Positions 38,277 to 47,500 of a stretch of DNA of 50,468 nt are shown piece after piece. The stretch spans positions 1-50,468 of the forward strand of contig JAKSLM010000017.1 in assembly GCA_024401225.1 (NCBI GenBank). The letters run 5' to 3'. The notes beneath the pieces are model-generated. The model saw only the letters and a program-made list of their open reading frames with translations, did no database searches and was not told where the DNA came from. Every line of letters begins with the position of its first letter. The stretch's first letter is position 1. The translations under genes were made by a program, and so were the position numbers. Source of the DNA: Bacteroidaceae bacterium (GTDB lineage: Bacteria > Bacteroidota > Bacteroidia > Bacteroidales > Bacteroidaceae).

Positions 38277-38545
38277 TACCTTTGCAATGTCTTAAGAAAA
38301 CAAGACATTTGATGTAGAAAAATTTTCTCATAAAGATAATAGTTAGTTATTCATCGAGACGTGAGTCTAGATTCTAAATTGTTAGGTTAATTTAAATTAG
38401 ATTAGGTTAATTGGTTAATAGTTTTCCTTTTACTCGGTTTTTATTGAACAAAACTAGAAACAACAATATTCATAGTATTGTTTTCAAAAGGTAAAAGATT
38501 GCAACCAAAGAATACGTCCAGACTGTGAAGTCTGGACGTATTCTT
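38277..38545 (+). ncRNA. Candidate small RNA or leader transcript
   Basis: On the plus strand TACCTTTG (38278-38285, one base either way) is a good -7 element, and no open frame follows. Downstream are GTCTT/AAGAC, an A/T-rich stretch with GGTTAATT repeats, an AACAATA/TATTGTT hairpin (38462-38482) and a very strong terminator (38508-38545). The transcript would be about 255 bases. Whether it is expressed is unknown. Confidence 0.35.
38508..38545. terminator. Strong bidirectional terminator
   Basis: A 17-bp perfect stem, AAGAATACGTCCAGACT (38508-38524) and its exact complement (38529-38545), with a GTGA loop and CTTTTT on the plus side. It lies five bases after the stop codon of the 53-residue lipoprotein gene, so it also ends the minus-strand operon that starts at 43297. 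Confidence 0.9.
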
Positions 38546-38549
38546 CTTT

Positions 38550-38711
38550 TTACTGTCTTGGTGCACTACCAGGATCATCCGGTTGAGGATGCTTTTCGTA
38601 TTCAATCTTATTCTTCTCTGGAGTAGCGTAGTCATCATCTCTCCCACAACCAGCAAGCGAGAATGCTGTCATAACAAGAGAAGCCAGGAAAACTCGTTTT
38701 AATGTTTTCAT
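38550..38711 (-). CDS. 53-residue lipoprotein
   Basis: The product begins MKTLKRVFLASLV, followed by MTAFSLAGC, a lipoprotein signal with lipobox LAGC, and after the cysteine a 31-residue acidic, proline-containing tail (GRDDDYATPEK ... DPGSAPRQ). It lies 15 bases after the NigD-like gene and directly before a strong terminator, so it is the last gene of the operon. Length and lipobox argue for a genuine small lipoprotein. Its function is unknown. Confidence 0.7.
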   Translation of the reverse strand: MKTLKRVFLASLVMTAFSLAGCGRDDDYATPEKNKIEYEKHPQPDDPGSAPRQ

Positions 38712-38726
38712 ATATTATCGTTTTAT

Positions 38727-39368
38727 CTATTTTTTGAAACCGTAACGCTTCATGCCATCATAAGTATTAATATACACTATAAGTGAATCGAATTCGCATG
38801 GGTAAGCATTGCTGTTGAGAGGTATGGAATGATAGAAGTCGTGATGATACGACTCATCGTCCAACTTGGCATGCTGGAAAAGAAACGAGCAGTGGATGCA
38901 TGAGGAGTCGTTGGTAATGCTATCAAGGCACAAGTCGTATGCATGCTCACGACTACCATTTGTCAAGAGCGACAGATGAAGATTGACAAACTGTCCTGTA
39001 CGGTACACAGAACGCACATCAAGTGGATCCATCGGGTGGATTTTGAACGAATCAGCTGAAGCTGGAGCATAGCACGACACCTTATCCATCTGATACACCG
39101 TCACCGTTTTGTTATCCTCATTGACAGCATAGCTACACAGGCACCGCAATACTGCCGACTTCACATTGGCACCTATCTCTTGCCACGCAACAGAATACCT
39201 GATGCCATTATCCAGCACAAGCTGATCAACCTTTGCATCAGCATCAGTGACCACACATAGCAATTCCGATCGCAGCGGAGGTGCAATCTTATCATCCTTC
39301 TTACACGCCGCCAACAAGATGCAACTCATCAGCGCAAGACGAACTATGTGTTTTATCATTTTCTGCAT
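38727..39368 (-). CDS. NigD-like lipoprotein
   Basis: The 213-residue protein has a lipoprotein signal (MSCILLAACKKDD). The start of the mature part (LLCVVTDADAKVDQLVLDNGIRYSV) resembles the N-terminal domain of NigD-like proteins, Bacteroidales lipoproteins with two small beta domains and no known biochemical role. It contains six further cysteines, some perhaps paired in disulfides. It follows the acyltransferase by 27 bases in the operon. Assignment to the NigD family is by pattern only. Confidence 0.55.
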   Translation of the reverse strand: MQKMIKHIVRLALMSCILLAACKKDDKIAPPLRSELLCVVTDADAKVDQLVLDNGIRYSVAWQEIGANVKSAVLRCLCSYAVNEDNKTVTVYQMDKVSCYAPASADSFKIHPMDPLDVRSVYRTGQFVNLHLSLLTNGSREHAYDLCLDSITNDSSCIHCSFLFQHAKLDDESYHHDFYHSIPLNSNAYPCEFDSLIVYINTYDGMKRYGFKK

Positions 39369-39395
39369 TATATATTATATAATAGGTGTAGGGCG

Positions 39396-40526
39396 TTATT
39401 TCGCCTTCTGATGGTTAAGGAGAGGGTTGGCATACATTGCTGTGATCTTCTCTCGTAGGAATGGCACATCAGGATTGTCAATAGGGACCATCTTTATGCG
39501 CGATTCGATATAATCGTTCTTCTTTCCCTCCACAGCGTCACGATTGACATCGTATATGCGATAGTTCTTATGGATTTCCTTATCTATATGCTCTGCGACC
39601 ATTTGGAATATGTCAGCCTTGCTGATGTTTTCTGCATCAAGCGTATCGAGCCAATCATTGATACAAGCTGCCGACTCATAATGGATATGTCCCTTCTTGC
39701 CCCAGATACCGATCTTCATGTTGTCAAGATCATCCTGCTTGCTCTTCTTCCAACCAGCATTGTCGCGCTTGCACTGGAACTCATGAGCCTTAAGATAGTC
39801 GCAAGGATCGTACTCATAGCTGATGGTGAGCGGCACAATATTCATATCCTTGAGGTTGCGGATTATATCGGCTGTAGTCCTGCCATCCGTAGGTCCGCCG
39901 TAGTTGAGCATCTTGAGCACTGACTCTTGAGTGAAATCGTTGGAGTCCTTTGCCCTACCCTCACGCTGCGCAATCCAAATGTTCTCGTGCTTCTCGTTGA
40001 TAGCAAAGTGCATGTACTGCGACATGTGGATGCTGGACTTCAGCATCTCCTTTGGAGTCAGGCCGCGATTTACGACAAACGCCTTGTTCATGCGCACCAG
40101 GGTCTTGATCCATGGATAGATGAGCAGATTGTTGCCTATGGCAATCTCTACGGTCTTGTCAAACTTCTCATCATTCAGCATGACATCAAGAATAGCTGAG
40201 TCAAGCACGATGTCACGATGATTGCTCATGAATGTGTACGAGCCATGGCGGTCCAGCGAGTCATGGAAATGACAACTCCATCCTGTCGAACATTTACGGA
40301 GCACATACTTCACTACGAACTTCATGTAACGCACCTGGAAGTCCTGAGGAGTCTTGATGCCGATGAACAGCATCTTCAGGATACCATTGCGCAGTCCAAC
40401 AGGCATCCAAGGTATAAGTCCCTTAAGGACACGGGAGAACTGCCTATCCTTCAGCATTTCCTCGAAAGCAGGCTTCACCTCGCCTTCGGCCAATGGACGT
40501 ATATCATCAAAATCTGAAAGTGTCAT
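39396..40526 (-). CDS. PlsC-type 1-acyl-glycerol-phosphate acyltransferase-like
   Basis: The 376-residue protein has the acyltransferase motif SNHRDIVLD (101-109), a second block EGRAKDSND (motif III-like, 'EGR') and NIVPLTISYEYDP (motif IV-like). No transmembrane helix stands out. The family esterifies phospholipid or lipid precursors with acyl groups; this Bacteroidetes subgroup is longer than PlsC and its substrate is not known to me. It lies 31 bases after ddl within an operon that also encodes cell-wall and ribosome functions. Confidence 0.75.
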   Translation of the reverse strand: MTLSDFDDIRPLAEGEVKPAFEEMLKDRQFSRVLKGLIPWMPVGLRNGILKMLFIGIKTPQDFQVRYMKFVVKYVLRKCSTGWSCHFHDSLDRHGSYTFMSNHRDIVLDSAILDVMLNDEKFDKTVEIAIGNNLLIYPWIKTLVRMNKAFVVNRGLTPKEMLKSSIHMSQYMHFAINEKHENIWIAQREGRAKDSNDFTQESVLKMLNYGGPTDGRTTADIIRNLKDMNIVPLTISYEYDPCDYLKAHEFQCKRDNAGWKKSKQDDLDNMKIGIWGKKGHIHYESAACINDWLDTLDAENISKADIFQMVAEHIDKEIHKNYRIYDVNRDAVEGKKNDYIESRIKMVPIDNPDVPFLREKITAMYANPLLNHQKAK

Positions 40527-40557
40527 GAATGTTTTATTGGTTTAGTGTACACCTTTT

Positions 40558-41577
40558 TTACCGCAATTTATCTTCGATGACTTCGGTAAGCACCTGAGTC
40601 ATATCGAGTCCGGCTGCACGAACCTGCTGTGGGATGAACGAAGTCTGAGTCATACCCGGAGTGGTATTGATCTCCAGCATATTTATTACATCGTCGCCAT
40701 TATCGTTCTTTCCGATGATGTAGTCGATGCGGATGATACCCGATGCGCCGATAATGTCATAGATTGCAGAAGTGAGGGCCTTAACACGCTTGGTTGTATC
40801 GTCCGACAGGCGCGCAGGAGTGATCTCCTCCACCAATCCGTTGTACTTTGCATCGTAGTCGAAGAATTCAGTCTTTGGAACGACCTCCGTGATAGGAAGC
40901 ACGGTCTTGACCGATTCGCTTTCACCATTTTCATTCACCTTGCGTCCCTTGTACACACCGTTGCTTATCTCTGTGCCCACCATGAGACTCTCTATCAGAA
41001 CATCATCGCTCTCTTCACGAGCCTTTTCCACTGCAGGAACGACATCATCGATAGTCTTGCACTTGGTAACTCCAAACGACGAACCACCAGCATTAGGCTT
41101 GATGAAACATGGCAATCCTACCTTTTCAACTATCTCCTTTGCATCGACCTCCATGCCCTTGCGTACAAGCACTTCCTCTGCAACCCTTACGCCAAAACCC
41201 TTGAGATACTGATTGAGGGTAAACTTGTCGAAAGTCATTGCTTCCACAAGCAGCGAACTGGTTGAATAAGGTATCTTGAGCAAGTCGAAGTATCCCTGCA
41301 TGATGCCATTCTCGCCTGGTGTACCATGTATGGTGATGTAGGCATAGTCGGGACGGATATCCTTTCCCCACTCATCCTTGAACGAGAAGTTGTGGAGGAA
41401 CACCTTCGAAGTCTTGCCCGATGGTAGATGAGCCTGCCAATCAAGACCTACCACCTCTACAACATATACATCATACTTCTCCTTGTCTATCCACGACTCA
41501 ATGCCTGCTGCCGAGCGCATTGAGACGTCATGTTCAGAGGAATCGCCCCCTGCTATGATTGCTATAATCTTTTTCAT
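40558..41577 (-). CDS. ddl: D-alanine--D-alanine ligase
   Basis: The 339-residue protein has the ATP-grasp layout of Ddl: N-terminal GGDSSEHDVSMRSA, the ATP-binding loop KPNAGGSSFGVTK, EIS(N) in GTEISNGVY, and the metal-binding EINTTPGMTQTSFIP near the C-terminus. It joins two D-alanines with ATP for peptidoglycan precursor synthesis in the cytoplasm. The start codon overlaps the stop codon of the pseudouridine synthase gene by ATGA, so the two are translationally coupled. Confidence 0.96.
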   Translation of the reverse strand: MKKIIAIIAGGDSSEHDVSMRSAAGIESWIDKEKYDVYVVEVVGLDWQAHLPSGKTSKVFLHNFSFKDEWGKDIRPDYAYITIHGTPGENGIMQGYFDLLKIPYSTSSLLVEAMTFDKFTLNQYLKGFGVRVAEEVLVRKGMEVDAKEIVEKVGLPCFIKPNAGGSSFGVTKCKTIDDVVPAVEKAREESDDVLIESLMVGTEISNGVYKGRKVNENGESESVKTVLPITEVVPKTEFFDYDAKYNGLVEEITPARLSDDTTKRVKALTSAIYDIIGASGIIRIDYIIGKNDNGDDVINMLEINTTPGMTQTSFIPQQVRAAGLDMTQVLTEVIEDKLR

Positions 41578-42626
41578 ACTTCCTTGACGTAGTTACGCCA
41601 TTTATTTAATAAGTTTGTGATATCTTCCGGTAGTTCGCTATTGAACATCATCTCTTCCTTCGTGCGGGGATGAACAAATCCCAATGTCTTTGCATGAAGC
41701 ACCTGCCGTGGACATAAGGCGAAGCAGTTATCGATAAACTGGCGATATTTGCTCGATGTAGTACCCTTCAGTACCTGATCGCCTCCATACCTCTCGTCCG
41801 AGAAGAGAGGATGACCAATGTGACGCATGTGAGCTCGTATCTGATGCGTGCGTCCAGTCTCGAGCACACACTTCACCAGACTTGTATAACCATAGCGCTC
41901 CAATACATAATAATGAGTCACGGCGTGCTTTCCAATGTCGCTGTCAGGTGGGAACACAGCCATACGCATCCTGTCCTTCGGATCACGTCCTATGTTGCCC
42001 TCTATACGGCCCTGTTCCTCTGTGAAGTTACCCCATACGAGGGCATTGTACTCTCGTTTGGTCGTCTTGTTGAAAAACTGCAATCCCAACTGAGTCTTGG
42101 CATCAGCAGTCTTTGCTACCACGAGCAGTCCGCTTGTATCCTTATCAATACGGTGCACCAATCCTATCTCCGGGTCATTGATGTCGTATGCTGGATTGTC
42201 CTTAAAATGCCATGCAATGGCGTTGAGCATCGTACCCTTCCAATTGCCGAATCCAGGATGCACCACCATGCCCGCAGGCTTGTTGATGACCATCAAGTCT
42301 GCATCTTCGTACACAATATTCAGCGGAATGTCCTCCGGTATTATCTTATTCTCGAAGTGAGGGCGGTCCAGCATCACCTGTACCACATCAAGAGGTTTAA
42401 CCTTGTACGAACGCTTCACAGGTTTTCCATTGACGAGGATAAAACCTGCATCAGCAGCCTTCTGCACTCGGTTGCGCGAAGTGTTGGACATTATTTCAAA
42501 GAGATATTTGTCCACACGCACCATCTTCAGTCCCTTATCAGCCACAAAACGGTAGTGCTCATAAAGGCCCGACGACTCATCATCCTCTATCTCTTCGTTA
42601 TCTATATCGATATAGTTTTCTTCCAT
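41574..42626 (-). CDS. rluD: RluD-type 23S rRNA pseudouridine synthase
   Basis: The 350-residue protein has an acidic N-terminal tail, an S4 domain (about 35-95, VDKYLFEIMSNTSRNRVQKAA ... GKPVK) and the RluA-family catalytic domain with HRIDKDTSG (Asp of HRLD-type motif), INKPAGMVVHP and RTHQIRAHMRHIGHP. RluD isomerises uridines in helix 69 of 23S rRNA. It lies between the PASTA protein gene and ddl, a gene order common in Bacteroidales. Confidence 0.92.
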   Translation of the reverse strand: MEENYIDIDNEEIEDDESSGLYEHYRFVADKGLKMVRVDKYLFEIMSNTSRNRVQKAADAGFILVNGKPVKRSYKVKPLDVVQVMLDRPHFENKIIPEDIPLNIVYEDADLMVINKPAGMVVHPGFGNWKGTMLNAIAWHFKDNPAYDINDPEIGLVHRIDKDTSGLLVVAKTADAKTQLGLQFFNKTTKREYNALVWGNFTEEQGRIEGNIGRDPKDRMRMAVFPPDSDIGKHAVTHYYVLERYGYTSLVKCVLETGRTHQIRAHMRHIGHPLFSDERYGGDQVLKGTTSSKYRQFIDNCFALCPRQVLHAKTLGFVHPRTKEEMMFNSELPEDITNLLNKWRNYVKEV

Positions 42627-42673
42627 TCTGGAAAATTCTGATTACAATTAACGATTGAACCTACAGCCATTGC

Positions 42674-43297
42674 TTAGAAGTCTGACTCCTCATCCACATA
42701 ATAGTCATCCCCAGCAACCGAGTCGACCACGAGCGTATCAACCACGCCTGCTCCCACATGAATAGTGAGAGGATAGTTCTTTGGTACAAGGTCGCCCGTG
42801 ATAAGCATGCGACCACGCTGGTAGACAGCTACGAGCAATCCCTCTGGCTGTCCGTCCACCAATTCATCAGGAGTAAGTTGGAAACCCAGGTTCTTCAATA
42901 TCTGCTTTGCCTCGCGATAAGTGTGATGACCTACAAGAGGAGGGAGTTCCACCCTAGGTTCGCCTTCATATCGGGTGATGAGGTAAATCATTCGTCCACT
43001 CTTCACCTCGCTGCCTGGGCGAGGTGTCTGTTCGTGTACGCATCCTGGCTTCACATCCTGGCAGTCCACCGAATCCGATATGACTACTTCAAAACCCGCA
43101 TCTTCAAGCATGCTGATAGCGTCCTTCATATTGAGACCCTTCACGTTTGGCACTTCGATCTTTTCACCATGATGGGTATACGAGTTGAGAGCAAAGAAGC
43201 CGCCAATTGGCAAACCTACCACCAAAAGGGCCATGATGACCACATTGGCCCAGAACACGATGCCCTTCTTACCTTGAAAATATGATTTGATAGCCAT
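42674..43297 (-). CDS. PASTA-domain membrane protein
   Basis: The 207-residue protein has a short cytoplasmic N-terminus, one transmembrane helix (about 15-36) and two PASTA domains (about 47-111 and 117-180; VPNVKGLNMKDAISMLEDAGF and LPPLVGHHTYREAKQILKNLGF). The C-terminus is acidic (DDYYVDEESDF). There is no kinase domain. PASTA domains bind peptidoglycan or beta-lactam-like ligands in other families, which would fit the nearby ddl, but the role of this stand-alone form is unknown. First gene of its operon. Confidence 0.88.
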   Translation of the reverse strand: MAIKSYFQGKKGIVFWANVVIMALLVVGLPIGGFFALNSYTHHGEKIEVPNVKGLNMKDAISMLEDAGFEVVISDSVDCQDVKPGCVHEQTPRPGSEVKSGRMIYLITRYEGEPRVELPPLVGHHTYREAKQILKNLGFQLTPDELVDGQPEGLLVAVYQRGRMLITGDLVPKNYPLTIHVGAGVVDTLVVDSVAGDDYYVDEESDF

Positions 43298-43336
43298 ATA
43301 ACCTACTTATACACCTTATTATATTTAAACTGGGCG

Positions 43337-43344
43337 CAAAGTTA
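43337..43344 (-). promoter_or_regulatory. -7 element of the PASTA-rluD-ddl operon
   Basis: TAACTTTG on the minus strand, 40 bases before the ATG at 43297. No TTTG at the -33 spacing. Confidence 0.6.
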
Positions 43345-43380
43345 CGAAAAAAATATCAATCCGTATCGATAAAAGGCAAC

Positions 43381-43417
43381 AAAAAAAGCAGAAGTTCATA
43401 CGAAACTTCTGCTTTTT
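43381..43417. terminator. Terminator after rpmH
   Basis: AGCAGAAGTT (43387-43396) pairs perfectly with AACTTCTGCT (43404-43413). It is flanked by A and T runs and so can work in both directions. On the minus strand it follows the rpmH stop codon by 25 bases. Confidence 0.9.
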
Positions 43418-43441
43418 ATCTAGTGTAACTCATTTTTTGGA

Positions 43442-43597
43442 TTATTTACCGTGATGTTCGCTAGAAACTGTGAGAGACTTGCGGCCCTTCTTACGGCGAG
43501 CAGCAAGAACGCGACGGCCATTAGCAGTCTGCATACGGAGACGGAAACCGTGCTTGTTAATTCTCTTGCGGTTGTGAGGCTGGAATGTTCTTTTCAT
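43442..43597 (-). CDS. rpmH: 50S ribosomal protein L34
   Basis: The 51-residue product reads [19 protein letters not shown], then [19 protein letters not shown], which is the universal L34 sequence, with a short Bacteroidetes-type extension VSSEHHGK. L34 is a structural protein of the large ribosomal subunit. It has its own promoter (-7 element at 43689-43696) and terminator (43381-43417). Confidence 0.98.
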   Translation of the reverse strand: MKRTFQPHNRKRINKHGFRLRMQTANGRRVLAARRKKGRKSLTVSSEHHGK

Positions 43598-43688
43598 CTT
43601 TCTTTTATTTTTATTTTAGTTATTATAATTCTTACAAATAGTGGTGCTAAACGTCACAAATTGGAAGCCCTGACGCAAAAAGCGAGTG

Positions 43689-43696
43689 CAAAATTA
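43689..43696 (-). promoter_or_regulatory. -7 element of rpmH
   Basis: TAATTTTG on the minus strand, about 92 bases before the rpmH start codon; the leader is long and has no obvious structure. Confidence 0.55.
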
Positions 43697-43746
43697 GGTA
43701 TTTTAAATAAAATGACAAAAGATTTGGACAATTTTCAGCAACTTTT

Positions 43747-43777
43747 TTTGTCATTTTTATGAAAAAGCGTAAATTTG
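43747..43777 (+). promoter_or_regulatory. efp promoter
   Basis: TTTG (43747-43750), a 19-bp spacer and TAAATTTG (43770-43777) on the plus strand match the consensus exactly; the leader to the ATG at 43917 is about 135 bases. Confidence 0.85.
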
Positions 43778-43916
43778 CACCCGATTTCAACAATAGAAAG
43801 AACAATTATTAATTAAATAAGCGTTTTTAAGCACATCGTTTTTCGCTCATCAAGGAGCAAGGACACATCAATCATTCTGGCTTAAAAACCAAGAAACTAA
43901 AAACAGACATCAGATT

Positions 43917-44489
43917 ATGGCTATTTTAGCAGGTGACATTAAGAAAGGCGTTTGCCTCCGTCTCGACGACGGTAAGATTTGGGTAGTAATCGACTTCCTT
44001 CACAAGAAGCCAGGTAAGGGTAACACCGTCATGATTACAAAGCTTCGTAACGTTGAGGACGGCCGTGTGCTCGAGCGTACATGGATCGTTTCAGCTAAGC
44101 TTGACGACGTAACAGTATCACACCAGCAGTTCCAGTACCTCTACAAGGAAGGTGAGGATATGATCTTCATGAACAACGAGACATTCGAGCAGATCACTAT
44201 CAACAAGGATCTCATCACAGGTGGTGACTTCCTCAAGGAAGGTGAGACTATGGTTATGGCTTCTATCGACGACCAGACAGGCCAGATCCTTACTGCCGAG
44301 GCTCCTGTAAAGATCGTTCTTCAGGTTACTTACACTGAGCCAGGTTTCGCAGGCAATACTGCTACCAACGCTTCTAAGCCTGCTACTCTCGAGACCGGCG
44401 TTGAGATCCGTGTGCCACTCTTCATCAACGAAGGTGACATGATCGAGGTTGATACTCGCGACGGTTCTTACGTAAGCCGCAAGGCATAA
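43917..44489 (+). CDS. efp: Elongation factor P
   Basis: The 190-residue protein has the three-domain EF-P layout. Domain I contains the conserved loop KKPGKGNTV with the tip Lys that is modified in many bacteria, or replaced by Arg in others. Domain II and the C-terminal OB domain (GVEIRVPLFINEGD, IEVDTRDGSYVSR) are intact. EF-P rescues ribosomes stalled at consecutive prolines. The codon use is that of a highly expressed gene. It has its own promoter and is followed by a terminator at 44514-44550. Confidence 0.97.
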   Translation: MAILAGDIKKGVCLRLDDGKIWVVIDFLHKKPGKGNTVMITKLRNVEDGRVLERTWIVSAKLDDVTVSHQQFQYLYKEGEDMIFMNNETFEQITINKDLITGGDFLKEGETMVMASIDDQTGQILTAEAPVKIVLQVTYTEPGFAGNTATNASKPATLETGVEIRVPLFINEGDMIEVDTRDGSYVSRKA

Positions 44490-44513
44490 GCCAAACATAC
44501 ATATTATACAGCT

Positions 44514-44550
44514 GAGCGAAGTCTATTCTATTGTTTAGACTTCGCTCTTT
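44514..44550 (+). terminator. efp terminator
   Basis: GAGCGAAGTCTA (44514-44525) pairs with TAGACTTCGCTC (44536-44547), followed by TTTG. It lies 25 bases after the efp stop codon. Confidence 0.8.
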
Positions 44551-44565
44551 GCACTTACCTATACC

Positions 44566-47500
44566 ATGATATTCGACCTTTTCAAAGCACTTTCAGAAGA
44601 TGCGCAGCGCCTCCTTTGCATCTACGCCTACAATGGCATGGGTAGTCAGAAAGGCATCAAGGAATACCACAAGTCGATCAAAAAACTATTTCCCGGTTAT
44701 GAAGGAAACGCAGCCCTGAGCGAGCTTGAGGAGCATGGCATGATGAAGAAGAGCCTGTACAGCTGGTACTACAACACATACCTCTACGACATCGAACGCG
44801 ACTTCTTTGTCTCTGCCCTATGGTACATGATTGAGGAGAGGGCGGATCTTTACGAAGCATTCAAGAGTCTGAAACTCACGCCTACAATGACCCACTCCGT
44901 AGTGCGAAACGCAGTATATCAGATCTGTCAATCGGAATACACTTCCTGTCCCAATGCCTTATCTTTGAGCGCCAACGACATCCAGTACTTCTATGCCGTA
45001 GGTAATGCCCGCATCTTTGCGCCAATATTCAACAACCTGACCAAAAACACCTTTACAGCCTTCCTGTCCGGACTGGTCGACTACATGCTCGAATACGACC
45101 TTGTCGACGATGGACAGTATCTGCACCAGCTCATCAAGGACAACCAACACCTATCCGCTGCCGATCGCATCAGCCTCACCTCCTATGCCGAGATCTACGA
45201 TTATCTTGCCAATGGTGTGCTGCCTGAGCACCATGTGAACGCAGCCGACAGCCCGGGACTCACCATGGCAGCCATCCACCGTGTGCTCAAGGGCGAATAT
45301 AAGGAGGCAATCAAGGTATTCCAGATGGCCCTGAAGATCCAAAACAAAAACTCTTCCATCAAAAACCTATACACCAACTATCTCTACAACTACTTCCTCG
45401 TCCTTGCCTACGCACACGACAACACAGAGGAATCGAAGACCAAGCTACGTCAGTTTCTCAACAAGCAGGTCATACAGGAGTACATATCACTCCTTCCTTC
45501 ACGCATCATTGCCTGTCAGGCCACCAACTTCGACAAGGAGTGGCACGAAAGTGCACTGATCAACATCTTCAATCAGTCATGCCGCCTGCAGATCTCCCTC
45601 GTATACGCCTACATGGCATACCTGCTTGCCAGCTATCTGGGATTCAAATGCGCATCACAGATGAAGTTCAAGTCCCCCGTGCCGAACCTTCTCATCCTTC
45701 AGCACGAGATGCAGAAGTACATTCCCCTCTCCGATGAACAAAGGGAACGATTGGCATCATCCTACGGCGACAAACCTGCTCTGACAAGCATCTACCACAA
45801 GTCCGATTGGGAATTGGTGATTGAGAATCTTACCATAGCCAACAATACAGAACAGAAGGAGGAGGAGCGTACCACGCGCCTCGCCTACATCGTTCGCTCA
45901 TCCTACACCGATGACATAGAAGTACGTGAGCAGACCCGTCTCAAGAACGGTGAATGGGGAAGCGGAAAAGCCATATCGATGAGCCGCTACACCAATGGCG
46001 ACATCGACTACATGGATGAGAACGACAGGAAGATACTCGACGACTTCAAGCGCTCCTATAGCTATGCAGTCAAACTAGAGCACGTCGTTCCCTACATGGC
46101 GGGATGCGACCGTCTGTACTATGGCTCGTACGCACCTTTCACACCCGTTAAAGTTTCGGAGGAGAAGCCTTATCTCGTAGTGGAAAAGACCGATCGTGGA
46201 TTCAAGGTAAAGTCGAACATTCGCTCCAGCGAATCGGACGAGAAAATCATCATCCGTCGCAACTCAGCATCCCACATATCCTTCATCCGCCTGTCCGACA
46301 CTCAGCGCCCCTACTACATGCAGCTGCTCAAGTTGGGCACCTTCCCTCCCGAAGCCGAGGAAGCGTTGAGGAGTTTCCTACCTCGCATCGGAGGCACGGT
46401 CGAAGTGCATTCCGACCTCATCGAGGGCGGAAGCACCCTGCGCACCGTTGATGGCAGCACTATGGCAAGGGTACAGATTCGTCCTCAGAAGGATGGATAC
46501 TACACAGTCAACATTGCTGCGCACCCTCTGCCTGGAGGCGACCGCGACTTTCCTCTGGGCAAGGGCGAAGACCGCTTCATCGACGAGGCCGATGGCGAGC
46601 GCGTATGGGTGATGCGCCACCTAAAGGAAGAGAAGAAGGTAGCAAAGATGCTCACCACCTTCTTCAAGAGCTTCACGGACGAAGAACACGGAGTCGAATA
46701 CTACGAACCCGATGTCATGCTCGATCCCGAGATGAATCCCGAGCTCACGCCCGACCTCATGCTGCCACTCATCGACTTCATACAGCAACACCCCAAACAG
46801 ATATACGCCGAATGGCCTGAAGGCAAGAGCGTCAGGATGCGACACAGTTCAAGCAACGGCTCATGGAGCGGTTCCCTCAACGCCCGCGGTTCATGGTTCG
46901 AACTCGAAGGCGACATACAGATCGATGAGGACACCGTGCTCACCATGTCCGAACTGCTCGACCTCGTAGCCAACAGCAAGAGCCGCTATGTGCAACTGGG
47001 AGAAGGAGAATTCCTTGCACTCTCCGAAGCACTTCACCGCCAGCTCAAGGCACTCGAGTCGGCATCAAGCCGCGAGCGAGGCAAACTGCACATTTCCCCA
47101 TTCTCAGCTGCCCTCCTTTCGAACGACGTGATCGATGGCGAGATCCGCATCGGGCTCACCAACGACTTAGTTGCACTTCGCCGGAAGATAGCCGAAAGCG
47201 AGAACTATAAACCTGAGGTACCAAAAGAGCTTCAGGCCACCCTGCGCCCATACCAGCTTGACGGCTACCAATGGATGGCACGACTCAACTCATGGGGTGC
47301 AGGAGCATTGCTTGCCGACGACATGGGACTCGGAAAGACCATACAGACCATAGCATTCCTCCTGCTCAAGGCAGGCGAAGGCGCATCGCTCGTCATTGCG
47401 CCAGCCAGCGTAGCGCCCAACTGGAAGACGGAGCTGCAGCGTTTTGCACCTGCACTCAACACCATCGTGCTCAACTTCGAGTCCGACCGCCAGAAGGCTA

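Noticed and set aside
43917-44489. Possibility that efp is a second EF-P-like (YeiP) protein
   Set aside because: The KKPGKG loop and the complete C-terminal OB domain fit canonical EF-P, and there is only one copy in the window.
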